This document shows, piece after piece, positions 38,735 to 50,177 of a stretch of DNA of 64,000 nt. Below the pieces are notes generated by a model, which worked only from the letters and a program-made list of their open reading frames with translations, did no database searches and was not told where the DNA came from. Origin of the DNA: Crossaster papposus (lineage: Eukaryota > Echinodermata > Asteroidea > Velatida > Solasteridae); assembly GCA_037893245.1 (NCBI GenBank), contig JBAIAA010001504.1, positions 78,931-142,930 of the forward strand, in the 5' to 3' direction. Position 1 is the first letter of the stretch; the number at the start of each line of letters is the position of its first letter. A program made the translations under genes and the position numbers.

Positions 38735-39669
38735 AAACACATGATGTGGGAACAAGCCCTCGAGTTAAATATGTAAAGGGAAAGAAGTGTGCATAAGAAA
38801 TATGTAAAGGGAAAGAAGTGTGCATAAGAAATATGTAAAGGGAAAGAAGTGTGCATAAGAAATATGTAAAGGGAAAGAAGTGTGCATAAGAAATATGTAA
38901 AGGGAAAGAAGTGTGCATAAGAAATATGTAAAGGGAAAGAAGTGTGCATAAGAAATATGTAAAGGGAAAGAAGTGTGCATAAGAAATATGTAAAGGGAAA
39001 GAAGTGTGCATAAGAAATATGTAAAGGGAAAGAAGTGTGCATAAGAAATATGTAAAGGGAAAGAAGTGTGCATAAGAAATATGTAAAGGGAAAGAAGTGT
39101 GCATAAGAAATATGTAAAGGGAAAGAAGTGTGCATAAGAAATATGTAAAGGGAAAGAAGTGTGCATAAGAAATATGTAAAGGGAAAGAAGTGTGCATAAG
39201 AAATATGTAAAGGGAAAGAAGTAAGCATAAGAAATATGTAAAGGGAAAGAAGTGTGCATAAGAAATATGTAAAGGCAAAGAAGTGTGCATAAGAAATATG
39301 TAAAGGCAAAGAAGTGTGCATAAGAAATATGTAAAGGGAAAGAAGTGTGCATAAGAAATATGTAAAGGGAAAGAAGTGTGCATAAGAAATATGTAAAGGG
39401 AAAGAAGTGTGCATAAGAAATATGTAAAGGAAAAGAAGTGTGCATAAGAAATATGTAAAGGGAAAGAAGTGTGCATAAGAAATATGTAAAGGGAAAGAAG
39501 TGTGCATAAGAAATATGTAAAGGGAAAGAAGTGTGCATAAGAAATATGTAAAGGGAAAGAAGTGTGCATAAGAAATATGTAAAGGGAAAGAAGTGTGCAT
39601 AAGAAATATGTAAAGGGAAAGAAGTGTGCATAAGAAATATGTAAAGGGAAATAAGTGTGCATAAGAAAT

Positions 39670-40800
39670 AAACACATGATGTGGGAACAAGCCCTTGAGT
39701 TAAATATGTAAAGGGAAAGAAGTGTGCATAAGAAATATGTAAAGGGAAATAAGTGTGCATAAGAAATATGTAAAGGGAAAGAAGTGTGCATAAGAAATAT
39801 GTAAAGGGAAAGAAGTGTGCATAAGAAATAAACACATGATGTGGGAACAAGCCCTCGAGTTAAATATGTAAAGGGAAAGAAGTGTGCATAAGAAATATGT
39901 AAAGGGAAATAAGTGTGCATAAGAAATATGTAAAGGGAAAGAAGTGTGCATAAGAAATATGTAAAGGGAAAGAAGTGTGCATAAGAAATATGTAAAGGGA
40001 AAGAAGTGTGCATAAGAAATATGTAAAGGGAAAGAAGTGTGCATAAGAAATATGTAAAGGGAAAGAAGTGTGCATAAGAAATAAACACATGATGTGGGAA
40101 CAAGCCCTCGAGTTAAATATGTAAAGGGAAAGAAGTGTGCATAAGAAATATGTAAAGGGAAAGAAGTGTGCATAAGAAATATGTAAAGGGAAAGAAGTGT
40201 GCATAAGAAATATGTAAAGGGAAAGAAGTGTGCATAAGAAATATGTAAAGGGAAAGAAGTGTGCATAAGAAATATGTAAAGGGAAAGAAGTGTGCATAAG
40301 AAATATGTAAAGGGAAAGAAGTGTGCATAAGAAATATGTAAAGGGAAAGAAGTGTGCATAAGAAATATGTAAAGGGAAAGAAGTGTGCATAAGAAATATG
40401 TAAAGGGAAAGAAGTGTGCATACAAAATATGTAAAGGGAAAGAAGTGTGCATAAGAAATATGTAAAGGGAAAGAAGTGTGCATAAGAAATATGTAAAGGG
40501 AAAGAAGTGTGCATAAGAAATATGTAAAGGCAAAGAAGTGTGCATAAGAAATATGTAAAGGGAAAGAAGTGTGCATAAGAAATATGTAAAGGGAAAGAAG
40601 TGTGCATAAGAAATATGTAAAGGGAAAGAAGTGTGCATAAGAAATATGTAAAGGGAAAGAAGTGTGCATAAGAAATATGTAAAGGGAAAGAAGTGTGCAT
40701 AAGAAATATGTAAAGGGAAAGAAGTGTGCATAAGAAATATGTAAAGGGAAAGAAGTGTGCATAAGAAATATGTAAAGGGAAATAAGTGTGCATAAGAAAT
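39670..40800. repeat. Triplet higher-order repeat, copy 1 (1,131 bp)
   Basis: The modules are 39670, 39830 and 40083. The length is 36 units plus three inserted module lengths less those in units counted once (3 x 36 + 33 x 31 = 1,131). The first module has CTTGAG in place of CTCGAG. The CATACAAAAT marker is at 40423. Confidence 0.88.
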
Positions 40801-42890
40801 AAACACATGATGTGGGAACAAGCCCTCGAGTTAAATATGTAAAGGGAAAGAAGTGTGCATAAGAAATATGTAAAGGGAAATAAGTGTGCATAAGAAATAT
40901 GTAAAGGGAAAGAAGTGTGCATAAGAAATATGTAAAGGGAAAGAAGTGTGCATAAGAAATAAACACATGATGTGGGAACAAGCCCTCGAGTTAAATATGT
41001 AAAGGGAAAGAAGTGTGCATAAGAAATATGTAAAGGGAAATAAGTGTGCATAAGAAATATGTAAAGGGAAAGAAGTGTGCATAAGAAATATGTAAAGGGA
41101 AAGAAGTGTGCATAAGAAATATGTAAAGGGAAAGAAGTGTGCATAAGAAATATGTAAAGGGAAAGAAGTGTGCATAAGAAATATGTAAAGGGAAAGAAGT
41201 GTGCATAAGAAATAAACACATGATGTGGGAACAAGCCCTCGAGTTAAATATGTAAAGGGAAAGAAGTGTGCATAAGAAATATGTAAAGGGAAAGAAGTGT
41301 GCATAAGAAATATGTAAAGGGAAAGAAGTGTGCATAAGAAATATGTAAAGGGAAAGAAGTGTGCATAAGAAATATGTAAAGGGAAAGAAGTGTGCATAAG
41401 AAATATGTAAAGGGAAAGAAGTGTGCATAAGAAATATGTAAAGGAAAAGAAGTGTGCATAAGAAATATGTAAAGGGAAAGAAGTGTGCATAAGAAATATG
41501 TAAAGGGAAAGAAGTGTGCATAAGAAATATGTAAAGGGAAAGAAGTGTGCATACAAAATATGTAAAGGGAAAGAAGTGTGCATAAGAAATATGTAAAGGG
41601 AAAGAAGTGTGCATAAGAAATATGTAAAGGGAAAGAAGTGTGCATAAGAAATATGTAAAGGGAAAGAAGTGTGCATAAGAAATATGTAAAGGGAAAGAAG
41701 TGTGCATAAGAAATATGTAAAGGGAAAGAAGTGTGCATAAGAAATATGTAAAGGGAAAGAAGTGTGCATAAGAAATATGTAAAGGGAAAGAAGTGTGCAT
41801 AAGAAATATGTAAAGGGAAAGAAGTGTGCATAAGAAATATGTAAAGGGAAAGAAGTGTGCATAAGAAATATGTAAAGGGAAAGAAGTGTGCATAAGAAAT
41901 ATGTAGAGGGAAAGAAGTGTGCATAAGAAATATGTAAAGGGAAAGAAGTGTGCATAAGAAATATGTAAAGGGAAAGAAGTGTGCATAAGAAATATGTAAA
42001 GGGAAAGAAGTGTGCATAAGAAATATGTAAAGGGAAAGAAGTGTGCATAAGAAATATGTAAAGGGAAAGAAGTGTGCATAAGAAATATGTAAAGGGAAAG
42101 AAGTGTGCATAAGAAATATGCAAAGGGAAAGAAGTGTGCATAAGAAATATGTAAAGGGAAAGAAGTGTGCATAAGAAATATGTAAAGGGAAAGAAGTTTG
42201 CATAAGAAATATGTAAAGGGAAAGAAGTGTGCATAAGAAATATGTAAAGGGAAAGAAGTGTGCATACGAAATATGTAAAGGGAAAGAAGTGTGCATAAGA
42301 AATATGTAAAGGGAAAGAAGTGTGCATACGAAATATGTAAAGGGAAAGAAGTGTGCATACGAAATATGTAAAGGGAAAGAAGTGTGCATAAGAAATATGT
42401 AAAGGGAAAGAAGTGTGCATAAGAAATATGTAAAGGGAAAGAAGTGTGCATAAGAAATATGTAAAGGGAAAGAAGTGTGCATAAGAAATATGTAAAGGGA
42501 AAGAATTGTGCATAAGAAATATGTAAAGGGAAAGAAGTGTGCATAAGAAATATGTAAAGGGAAAGAAGTGTGCATAAGAAATATGTAAAGGGAAAGAAGT
42601 GTGCATAAGAAATATGTAAAGGGAGAAGTGTGCATAAGAAATATGTAAAGGGAAAGAAGTGTGCATAAGAAATATGTAAAGGGAAAGAAGTGTGCATAAG
42701 AAATATGTAAAGGGAAAGAAGTGTGCATAAGAAATATGTAAAGGGAAAGAAGTGTGCATAAGAAATATGTAAAGGGAAAGAAGTGTGCATAAGAAATATG
42801 TAAAGGGAAAGAAGTGTGCATAAGAAATATGTAAAGGGAAAGAAGTGTGCATAAGAAATATGTAAAGGGAAATAAGTGTGCATAAGAAAT
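40801..42890. repeat. Triplet higher-order repeat, copy 2 (2,090 bp), source of a 3,345-bp offset duplication
   Basis: The modules are 40801, 40961 and 41214, and the marker is at 41554. The first 1.7 kb reappears 3,345 bp downstream from 44146. Point variants at 41906, 42121, 42198, 42267, 42329, 42360 and 42506 match 45251, 45466, 45543, 45612, 45674, 45705 and 45851. The copy is longer than its neighbours because it keeps about 31 additional units at its right side. Confidence 0.88.
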
Positions 42891-44145
42891 AAACACATGA
42901 TGTGGGAACAAGCCCTTGAGTTAAATATGTAAAGGGAAAGAAGTGTGCATAAGAAATATGTAAAGGGAAATAAGTGTGCATAAGAAATATGTAAAGGGAA
43001 AGAAGTGTGCATAAGAAATATGTAAAGGGAAAGAAGTGTGCATAAGAAATAAACACATGATGTGGGAACAAGCCCTCGAGTTAAATATGTAAAGGGAAAG
43101 AAGTGTGCATAAGAAATATGTAAAGGGAAATAAGTGTGCATAAGAAATATGTAAAGGGAAAGAAGTGTGCATAAGAAATATGTAAAGGGAAAGAAGTGTG
43201 CATAAGAAATATGTAAAGGGAAAGAAGTGTGCATAAGAAATATGTAAAGGGAAAGAAGTGTGCATAAGAAATATGTAAAGGGAAAGAAGTGTGCATCAGA
43301 AATAAACACATGATGTGGGAACAAGCCCTCGAGTTAAATATGTAAAGGGAAAGAAGTGTGCATAAGAAATATGTAAAGGGAAAGAAGTGTGCATAAGAAA
43401 TATGTAAAGGGAAAGAAGTGTGCATAAGAAATATGTAAAGGGAAAGAAGTGTGCATAAGAAATATGTAAAGGGAAAGAAGTGTGCATAAGAAATATGTAA
43501 AGGGAAAGAAGTGTGCATAAGAAATATGTAAAGGGAAAGAAGTGTGCATAAGAAATATGTAAAGGGAAAGAAGTGTGCATAAGAAATATGTAAAGGGAAA
43601 GAAGTGTGCATAAGAAATATGTAAAGGGAAAGAAGTGTGCATACAAAATATGTAAAGGGAAAGAAGTGTGCATAAGAAATATGTAAAGGGAAAGAAGTGT
43701 GCATAAGAAATATGTAAAGGGAAAGAAGTGTGCATAAGAAATATGTAAAGGCAAAGAAGTGTGCATAAGAAATATGTAAAGGGAAAGAAGTGTGCATAAG
43801 AAATATGTAAAGGGAAAGAAGTGTGCATAAGAAATATGTAAAGGGAAAGAAGTGTGCATAAGAAATATGTAAAGGAAAAGAAGTGTGCATAAGAAATATG
43901 TAAAGGGAAAGAAGTGTGCATAAGAAATATGTAAAGGGAAAGAAGTGTGCATAAGAAATATGTAAAGGGAAAGAAGTGTGCATAAGAAATATGTAAAGGG
44001 AAAGAAGTGTGCATAAGAAATATGTAAAGGGAAAGAAGTGTGCATAAGAAATATGTAAAGGGAAAGAAGTGTGCATAAGAAATATGTAAAGGGAAAGAAG
44101 TGTGCATAAGAAATATGTAAAGGGAAATAAGTGTGCATAAGAAAT
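42891..44145. repeat. Triplet higher-order repeat, copy 3 (1,255 bp)
   Basis: The modules are 42891, 43051 and 43304, and the marker is at 43644. It is four units longer than copy 1. The first module has CTTGAG, as in copy 1. The long unit preceding module 43304 has CATCAG in place of CATAAG. Confidence 0.88.
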
Positions 44146-45855
44146 AAACACATGATGTGGGAACAAGCCCTCGAGTTAAATATGTAAAGGGAAAGAAGTG
44201 TGCATAAGAAATATGTAAAGGGAAATAAGTGTGCATAAGAAATATGTAAAGGGAAAGAAGTGTGCATAAGAAATATGTAAAGGGAAAGAAGTGTGCATAA
44301 GAAATAAACACATGATGTGGGAACAAGCCCTCGAGTTAAATATGTAAAGGGAAAGAAGTGTGCATAAGAAATATGTAAAGGGAAATAAGTGTGCATAAGA
44401 AATATGTAAAGGGAAAGAAGTGTGCATAAGAAATATGTAAAGGGAAAGAAGTGTGCATAAGAAATATGTAAAGGGAAAGAAGTGTGCATAAGAAATATGT
44501 AAAGGGAAAGAAGTGTGCATAAGAAATATGTAAAGGGAAAGAAGTGTGCATAAGAAATAAACACATGATGTGGGAACAAGCCCTCGAGTTAAATATGTAA
44601 AGGGAAAGAAGTGTGCATAAGAAATATGTAAAGGGAAAGAAGTGTGCATAAGAAATATGTAAAGGGAAAGAAGTGTACATAAGAAATATGTAAAGGGAAA
44701 GAAGTGTGCATAAGAAATATGTAAAGGGAAAGAAGTGTGCATAAGAAATATGTAAAGGGAAAGAAGTGTGCATAAGAAATATGTAAAGGAAAAGAAGTGT
44801 GCATAAGAAATATGTAAAGGGAAAGAAGTGTGCATAAGAAATATGTAAAGGGAAAGAAGTGTGCATAAGAAATATGTAAAGGGAAAGAAGTGTGCATACA
44901 AAATATGTAAAGGGAAAGAAGTGTGCATAAGAAATATGTAAAGGGAAAGAAGTGTGCATAAGAAATATGTAAAGGGAAAGAAGTGTGCATAAGAAATATG
45001 TAAAGGGAAAGAAGTGTGCATAAGAAATATGTAAAGGGAAAGAAGTGTGCATAAGAAATATGTAAAGGGAAAGAAGTGTGCATAAGAAATATGTAAAGGG
45101 AAAGAAGTGTGCATAAGAAATATGTAAAGGGAAAGAAGTGTGCATAAGAAATATGTAAAGGGAAAGAAGTGTGCATAAGAAATATGTAAAGGGAAAGAAG
45201 TGTGCATAAGAAATATGTAAAGGGAAAGAAGTGTGCATAAGAAATATGTAGAGGGAAAGAAGTGTGCATAAGAAATATGTAAAGGGAAAGAAGTGTGCAT
45301 AAGAAATATGTAAAGGGAAAGAAGTGTGCATAAGAAATATGTAAAGGGAAAGAAGTGTGCATAAGAAATATGTAAAGGGAAAGAAGTGTGCATAAGAAAT
45401 ATGTAAAGGGAAAGAAGTGTGCATAAGAAATATGTAAAGGGAAAGAAGTGTGCATAAGAAATATGCAAAGGGAAAGAAGTGTGCATAAGAAATATGTAAA
45501 GGGAAAGAAGTGTGCATAAGAAATATGTAAAGGGAAAGAAGTTTGCATAAGAAATATGTAAAGGGAAAGAAGTGTGCATAAGAAATATGTAAAGGGAAAG
45601 AAGTGTGCATACGAAATATGTAAAGGGAAAGAAGTGTGCATAAGAAATATGTAAAGGGAAAGAAGTGTGCATACGAAATATGTAAAGGGAAAGAAGTGTG
45701 CATACGAAATATGTAAAGGGAAAGAAGTGTGCATAAGAAATATGTAAAGGGAAAGAAGTGTGCATAAGAAATATGTAAAGGGAAAGAAGTGTGCATAAGA
45801 AATATGTAAAGGGAAAGAAGTGTGCATAAGAAATATGTAAAGGGAAAGAATTGTG
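44146..45855. repeat. Triplet higher-order repeat, copy 4, a 3,345-bp-offset duplicate of copy 2
   Basis: The modules are 44146, 44306 and 44559, and the marker is at 44899. At least eight point markers match copy 2 at a constant offset of 3,345. The match stops at about 45851, exactly where a zone of single-base indels begins. No module occurs after 44594 until 50178. Confidence 0.88.
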
Positions 45856-48800
45856 GCATAATGAAATATGTAAAGGGAAAGAAGTGTGCATAAGAAATAT
45901 GTAAAGGGAAAGAAGTGTGCATAAGAAATATGTAAAGGGAAAGAAGTGTGCATAAGAAATATGTAAAGGGAAAGAAGTGTGCATAAGAAATATGTAAAGG
46001 GAAAGAAGTGTGCATAAGAAATATGTAAAGGAAAGAAGTGTGCATAAGAAATATGTAAAGGGAAAGAAGTGTGCATAAGAAATATGTAAAGGGAAAGAAG
46101 TGTGCATAAGAAAATATGTAAAGGGGAAAGAAGTGTGCATAAGAAATATGTAAAGGGAAAGAAGTGTGCATAAGAAAATATGTAAAGGGAAAGAAGTGTG
46201 CATAAGAAATATGTAAAGGGAAAGAAGTGTGCATAAGAAATATGTAAAGGGAAAGAAGTGTGCATCAAGAAATATGTAAAGGGAAAGAAGTGTGCATAAG
46301 AAATATGTAAAGGAAAGAAGTGTGCATAAGAAATATGTAAAGGGAAAGAAGTGTGCATAAGAAATATGTAAAGGGAAAGAAGTGTGCATAAGAAATATGT
46401 TAAGGGAAAGAAGTGTGGCATAAGAAATATGTAAGGGAAAGAAGTGTGCATAAGAAATATGTAAAGGGAAAGAAGTGTGCATAAGAAATATGTAAAGGGA
46501 AAGAAGTGTGCATAAGAAATATGTAAAGGGAAAGAAGTGTGCATAAGAAATATGTAAAGGGAAAGAAGTGTGCATAAGAAATATGTAAAGGGAAAGAAGT
46601 GTGCATAAGAAATATGTAAAGGGAAAGAAGTGTGCATAAGAAATATGTAAAGGGAAAGAGGTGTGCATAAGAAATATGTAAAGGGAAAGAAGTGTGCATA
46701 AGAAATATGTAAAGGGAAGAAGTGTGCATAAGAAATATGTAAAGGGAAAGAAGTGTGCATAAGAAATATGTAAAGGGAAAGAAGTGTGCATAAGAAATAT
46801 GTAAAGGGAAAGAAGTGTGCATAAGAAATATGTAAAGGGAAAGAAGTGTGCATAATAAATATGTAAAGGGAAAGAAGTTTGCATAATAAATATGTAAAGG
46901 GAAAGAAGTGTGCATAATAAATATGTAAAGGGAAAGAAGTGTGCATAAGAAATATGTAAAGGGAAAGAAGTGTGCATAAGAAATATGTAAAGGGAAAGAA
47001 GTGTGCATAAGAAATATGTAAAGGGAAAGAAGTGTGCATAAGAAATATGTAAAGGGAAGAGAAGTGTGCATAAGAAATATGTAAAGGGAAAGAAGTGTGC
47101 ATAAGAAGATATGTAAAGGGAAAGAAGTGTGCATAAGAAATATGTAAAGGGAAAGAAGTGTGCATAAGAAATATGTAAAGGGAAAGAAGTGTGCATAAGA
47201 AATATGTAAAGGAAAGAAGTGTGCATAAGAAATATGTAAAGGGAAAGAAGTGTGCATAAGAAATATGTAAAGGGAAAGAAGTGTGCACTAAGAAATATGT
47301 AAAGGGAAAGAAGTGTGCATAAGAAATATGTAAAGGGAAAGAAGTGTGCATAAGAAATATGTTAAAGGGAAAGAAGTGTGCATAAGAAATATGTAAAGGG
47401 AAAGAAGTGTGCATAAGAAATATGTAAAGGAAAGAAGTGTGCATAAGAAATATGTAAAGGGAAAGAAGTGTGCATAAGAAATATGTAAAGGGAAAGAAGT
47501 GTGCATAAGAAATATGTAAAGGGAAAGAAGTGTGCATACGAAATATGTAAAGGGAAAGAAGTGTGCATACGAAATATGTAAAGTGAAAGAGTGTGCATAA
47601 GAAATATGTAAAGGGAAAGAAGTGTGCATACGAAATATGTAAAGGGAAAGAAGTGTGCATACGAAATATGTAAAGGGAAAGAAGTGTGCATAAGAAATAT
47701 GTAAAGGGAAAGAAGTGTGCATAAGAAATATGTAAAGGGAAAGAAGTGTGCATAAGAAATATGTAAAGGGAAAGAAGTGTGCATAAGAAATATGTAAAGG
47801 GAAAGAAGTGTGCATAAGAAATATGTAAAGGGAAAGAAGTGTGCATAAGAAATATGTAAAGGAAAGAAGTGTGCATAAGAAATATGTAAAGGGAAAGAAG
47901 TGTGCATAAGAAATATGTAAAGGGAAAGAAGTGTGCATAAGAAATATGTAAAGGGAAAGAAGTGTGCATAAGAAATATGTAAAGGGAAAGAAGTGTGCAT
48001 AAGAAATATGTAAAGGGAAAGAAGTGTGCATAAGAAATATGTAAAGGGAAAGAAGTGTGCATAAGAAATATGTAAAGGGAAAGAAGTGTGCATAAGAAAT
48101 ATGTAAAGGGAAAGAAGTGTGCATAAGAAATATGTAAAGGGAAAGAAGTGTGCATAAGAAATATGTAAAGGGAAAGAAGTTTGCATAAGAAATATGTAAA
48201 GGGAAAGAAGTGTGCATAAGAAATATGTAAAGGGAAAGAAGTGTGCATACGAAATATGTAAAGGGAAAGAAGTGTGCATAAGAAATATGTAAAGGGAAAG
48301 AAGTGTGCATACGAAATATGTAAAGGGAAAGAAGTGTGCATACGAAATATGTAAAGGGAAAGAAGTGTGCATAAGAAATATGTAAAGGGAAAGAAGTGTG
48401 CATAAGAAATATGTAAAGGGAAAGAAGTGTGCATAAGAAATATGTAAAGGGAAAGAAGTGTGCATAAGAAATATGTAAAGGGAAAGAAGTGTGCATAAGA
48501 AATATGTAAAGGGAAAGAAGTGTGCATAAGAAATATGTAAAGGGAAAGAAGTGTGCATACGAAATATGTAAAGGGAAAGAAGTGTGCATAAGAAATATGT
48601 AAAGGGAAAGAAGTGTGCATAAGAAATATGTAAAGGGAAAGAAGTGTGCATAGGAAATATGTAAAGGGAAAGAAGTGTGCATAAGAAATATGTAAAGGGA
48701 AAGAAGTGTGCATAAGAAATATGTAAAGGGAAAGAAGTGTGCATAAGAAATATGTAAAGGGAAAGAAGTGTGCATAAGAAATATGTAAAGAGAAAGAAGT

Positions 48801-50177
48801 GTGCATAAGAAATATGTAAAGGGAAAGAAGTGTGCATAAGAAATATGTAAAGGGAAAGAAGTGTGCATAAGAAATATGTAAAGAGAAAGAAGTGTGCATA
48901 AGAAATATGTAAAGGGAAAGAAGTGTGCATAAGAAATATGTAAAGGGAAAGAAGTGTGCATAAGAAATATGTAAAGGGAAAGAAGTGTGCATAAGAAATA
49001 TGTAAAGGGAAAGAAGTGTGCATAAGAAATATGTAAAGGGAAAGAAGTGTGCATAAGAAATATGTAAAGGGAAAGAAGTGTGCATAAGAAATATGTAAAG
49101 GGAAAGAAGTGTGCATAAGAAATATGTAAAGGGAAAGAAGTTTGCATAAGAAATATGTAAAGCGAAAGAAGTGTGCATAAGAAATATGTAAAGGGAAAGA
49201 AGTGTGCATACGAAATATGTAAAGGGAAAGAAGTGTGCATAAGAAATATGTAAAGGGAAAGAAGTGTGCATACGAAATATGTAAAGGGAAAGAAGTGTGC
49301 ATACGAAATATGTAAAGGGAAAGAAGTGTGCATAAGAAATATGTAAAGGGAAAGAAGTGTGCATAAGAAATATGTAAAGGGAAAGAAGTGTGCATAAGAA
49401 ATATGTAAAGGGAAAGAAGTGTGCATAAGAAATATGTAAAGGGAAAGAAGTGTGCATAAGAAATATGTAAAGGGAAAGAAGTGTGCATAAGAAATATGTA
49501 AAGGGAAAGAAGTGTGCATAAGAAATATGTAAAGAGAAAGAAGTGTGCATAAGAAATATGTAAAGGGAAAGAAGTGTGCATAAGAAATATGTAAAGGGAA
49601 AGAAGTGTGCATAAGAAATATGTAAAGGGAAAGAAGTGTGCATAAGAAATATGTAAAGGGAAAGAAGTGTGCATAAGAAATATGTAAAGGGAAAGAAGTG
49701 TGCATAAGAAATATGTAAAGGGAAAGAAGTGTGCATAAGAAATATGTAAAGGGAAAGAAGTGTGCATAAGAAATATGTAAAGGGAAAGAAGTGTGCATAA
49801 GAAATATGTAAAGGGAAAGAAGTGTGCATAAGAAATATGTAAAGGGAAAGAAGTGTGCATAAGAAATATGTAAAGGGAAAGAAGTGTGCATAAGAAATAT
49901 GTAAACGGAAAGAAGTGTGCATAAGAAATATGTAAACGGAAAGAAGTGTGCATAAGAAATATGTAAAGGGAAAGAAGTGTGCATAAGAAATATGTAAAGG
50001 GAAAGAAGTGTGCATAAGAAATATGTAAAGGGAAAGAAGTGTGCATAAGAAATATGTAAAGGGAAAGAAGTGTGCATAAGAAATATGTAAAGGGAAAGAA
50101 GTGTGCATAAGAAATATGTAAAGGGAAAGAAGTGTGCATAAGAAATATGTAAAGGGAAAGAAGTGTGCATAAGAAAT
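44595..50177. repeat. Module-free 5.6-kb block
   Basis: There is no 36-bp module between 44594 and 50178. The block contains the tail of the 3,345-bp duplicate, the indel-rich stretch, and two more copies of a four-marker signature (a GTTTGC unit followed at +69, +131 and +162 by CATACG units): 48181/48250/48312/48343 and 49142/49211/49273/49304, exactly 961 bp (31 units) apart. The first two copies of that signature are at 42198 and 45543. No gene is seen. Confidence 0.9.
45851..47872. repeat. Indel-rich stretch of the 31-bp array
   Basis: This stretch holds sixteen or more length-changed units (29-33 bp). Examples are TTGTGGCATAATG at 45851, a missing G near 46030, extra bases near 46112, 46126 and 46174, CATCAAG near 46265, missing G near 46313, GTGTGGCATAAG and GTAAGGG near 46413-46435, GGGAAGAAG near 46716, GGGAAGAG near 47055, AGAAGATATG near 47106, missing G near 47212, GCACTAAG near 47286, GTTAAAGGG near 47361, missing G near 47430, GAAAGAGTG near 47587 and missing G near 47862. 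The rest of the window has only a few such changes outside the recurrent 30-bp AATAATAAAGGG type. The pattern resembles uncorrected long-read errors, though an old decayed segment is possible. Confidence 0.85.

Larger units (their letters stand above)
38735..44594. repeat. Higher-order repeat marked by module triplets (160 + 253 bp)
   Basis: Modules lie at 38735, 39670, 39830, 40083, 40801, 40961, 41214, 42891, 43051, 43304, 44146, 44306 and 44559. Four triplets share intervals of 160 bp (one long plus four short units, start to start) and 253 bp. A double substitution giving CATACAAAAT lies exactly 753 bp after the first module of every triplet (40423, 41554, 43644, 44899). Triplet-to-triplet distances are 1,131, 2,090 and 1,255 bp. 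The 2,090-bp interval includes one 29-bp unit near 42624. Confidence 0.92.

Noticed and set aside
27442-39690. Minus-strand open frame of 4,082 codons, and dozens of similar frames across 2.8-64 kb, as protein-coding genes
   Set aside because: All are translations of the same satellite in overlapping frames, with a 31-residue period, no domain and no flanking gene structure. Their ends fall at module TAA codons or variant CTA/TTA sites. Openness follows from the unit's composition.
45851-47872. Indel-rich zone as a distinct satellite family or a decayed inserted gene
   Set aside because: Every segment still aligns to the same 31-bp unit with single-base changes, and no foreign sequence is present.
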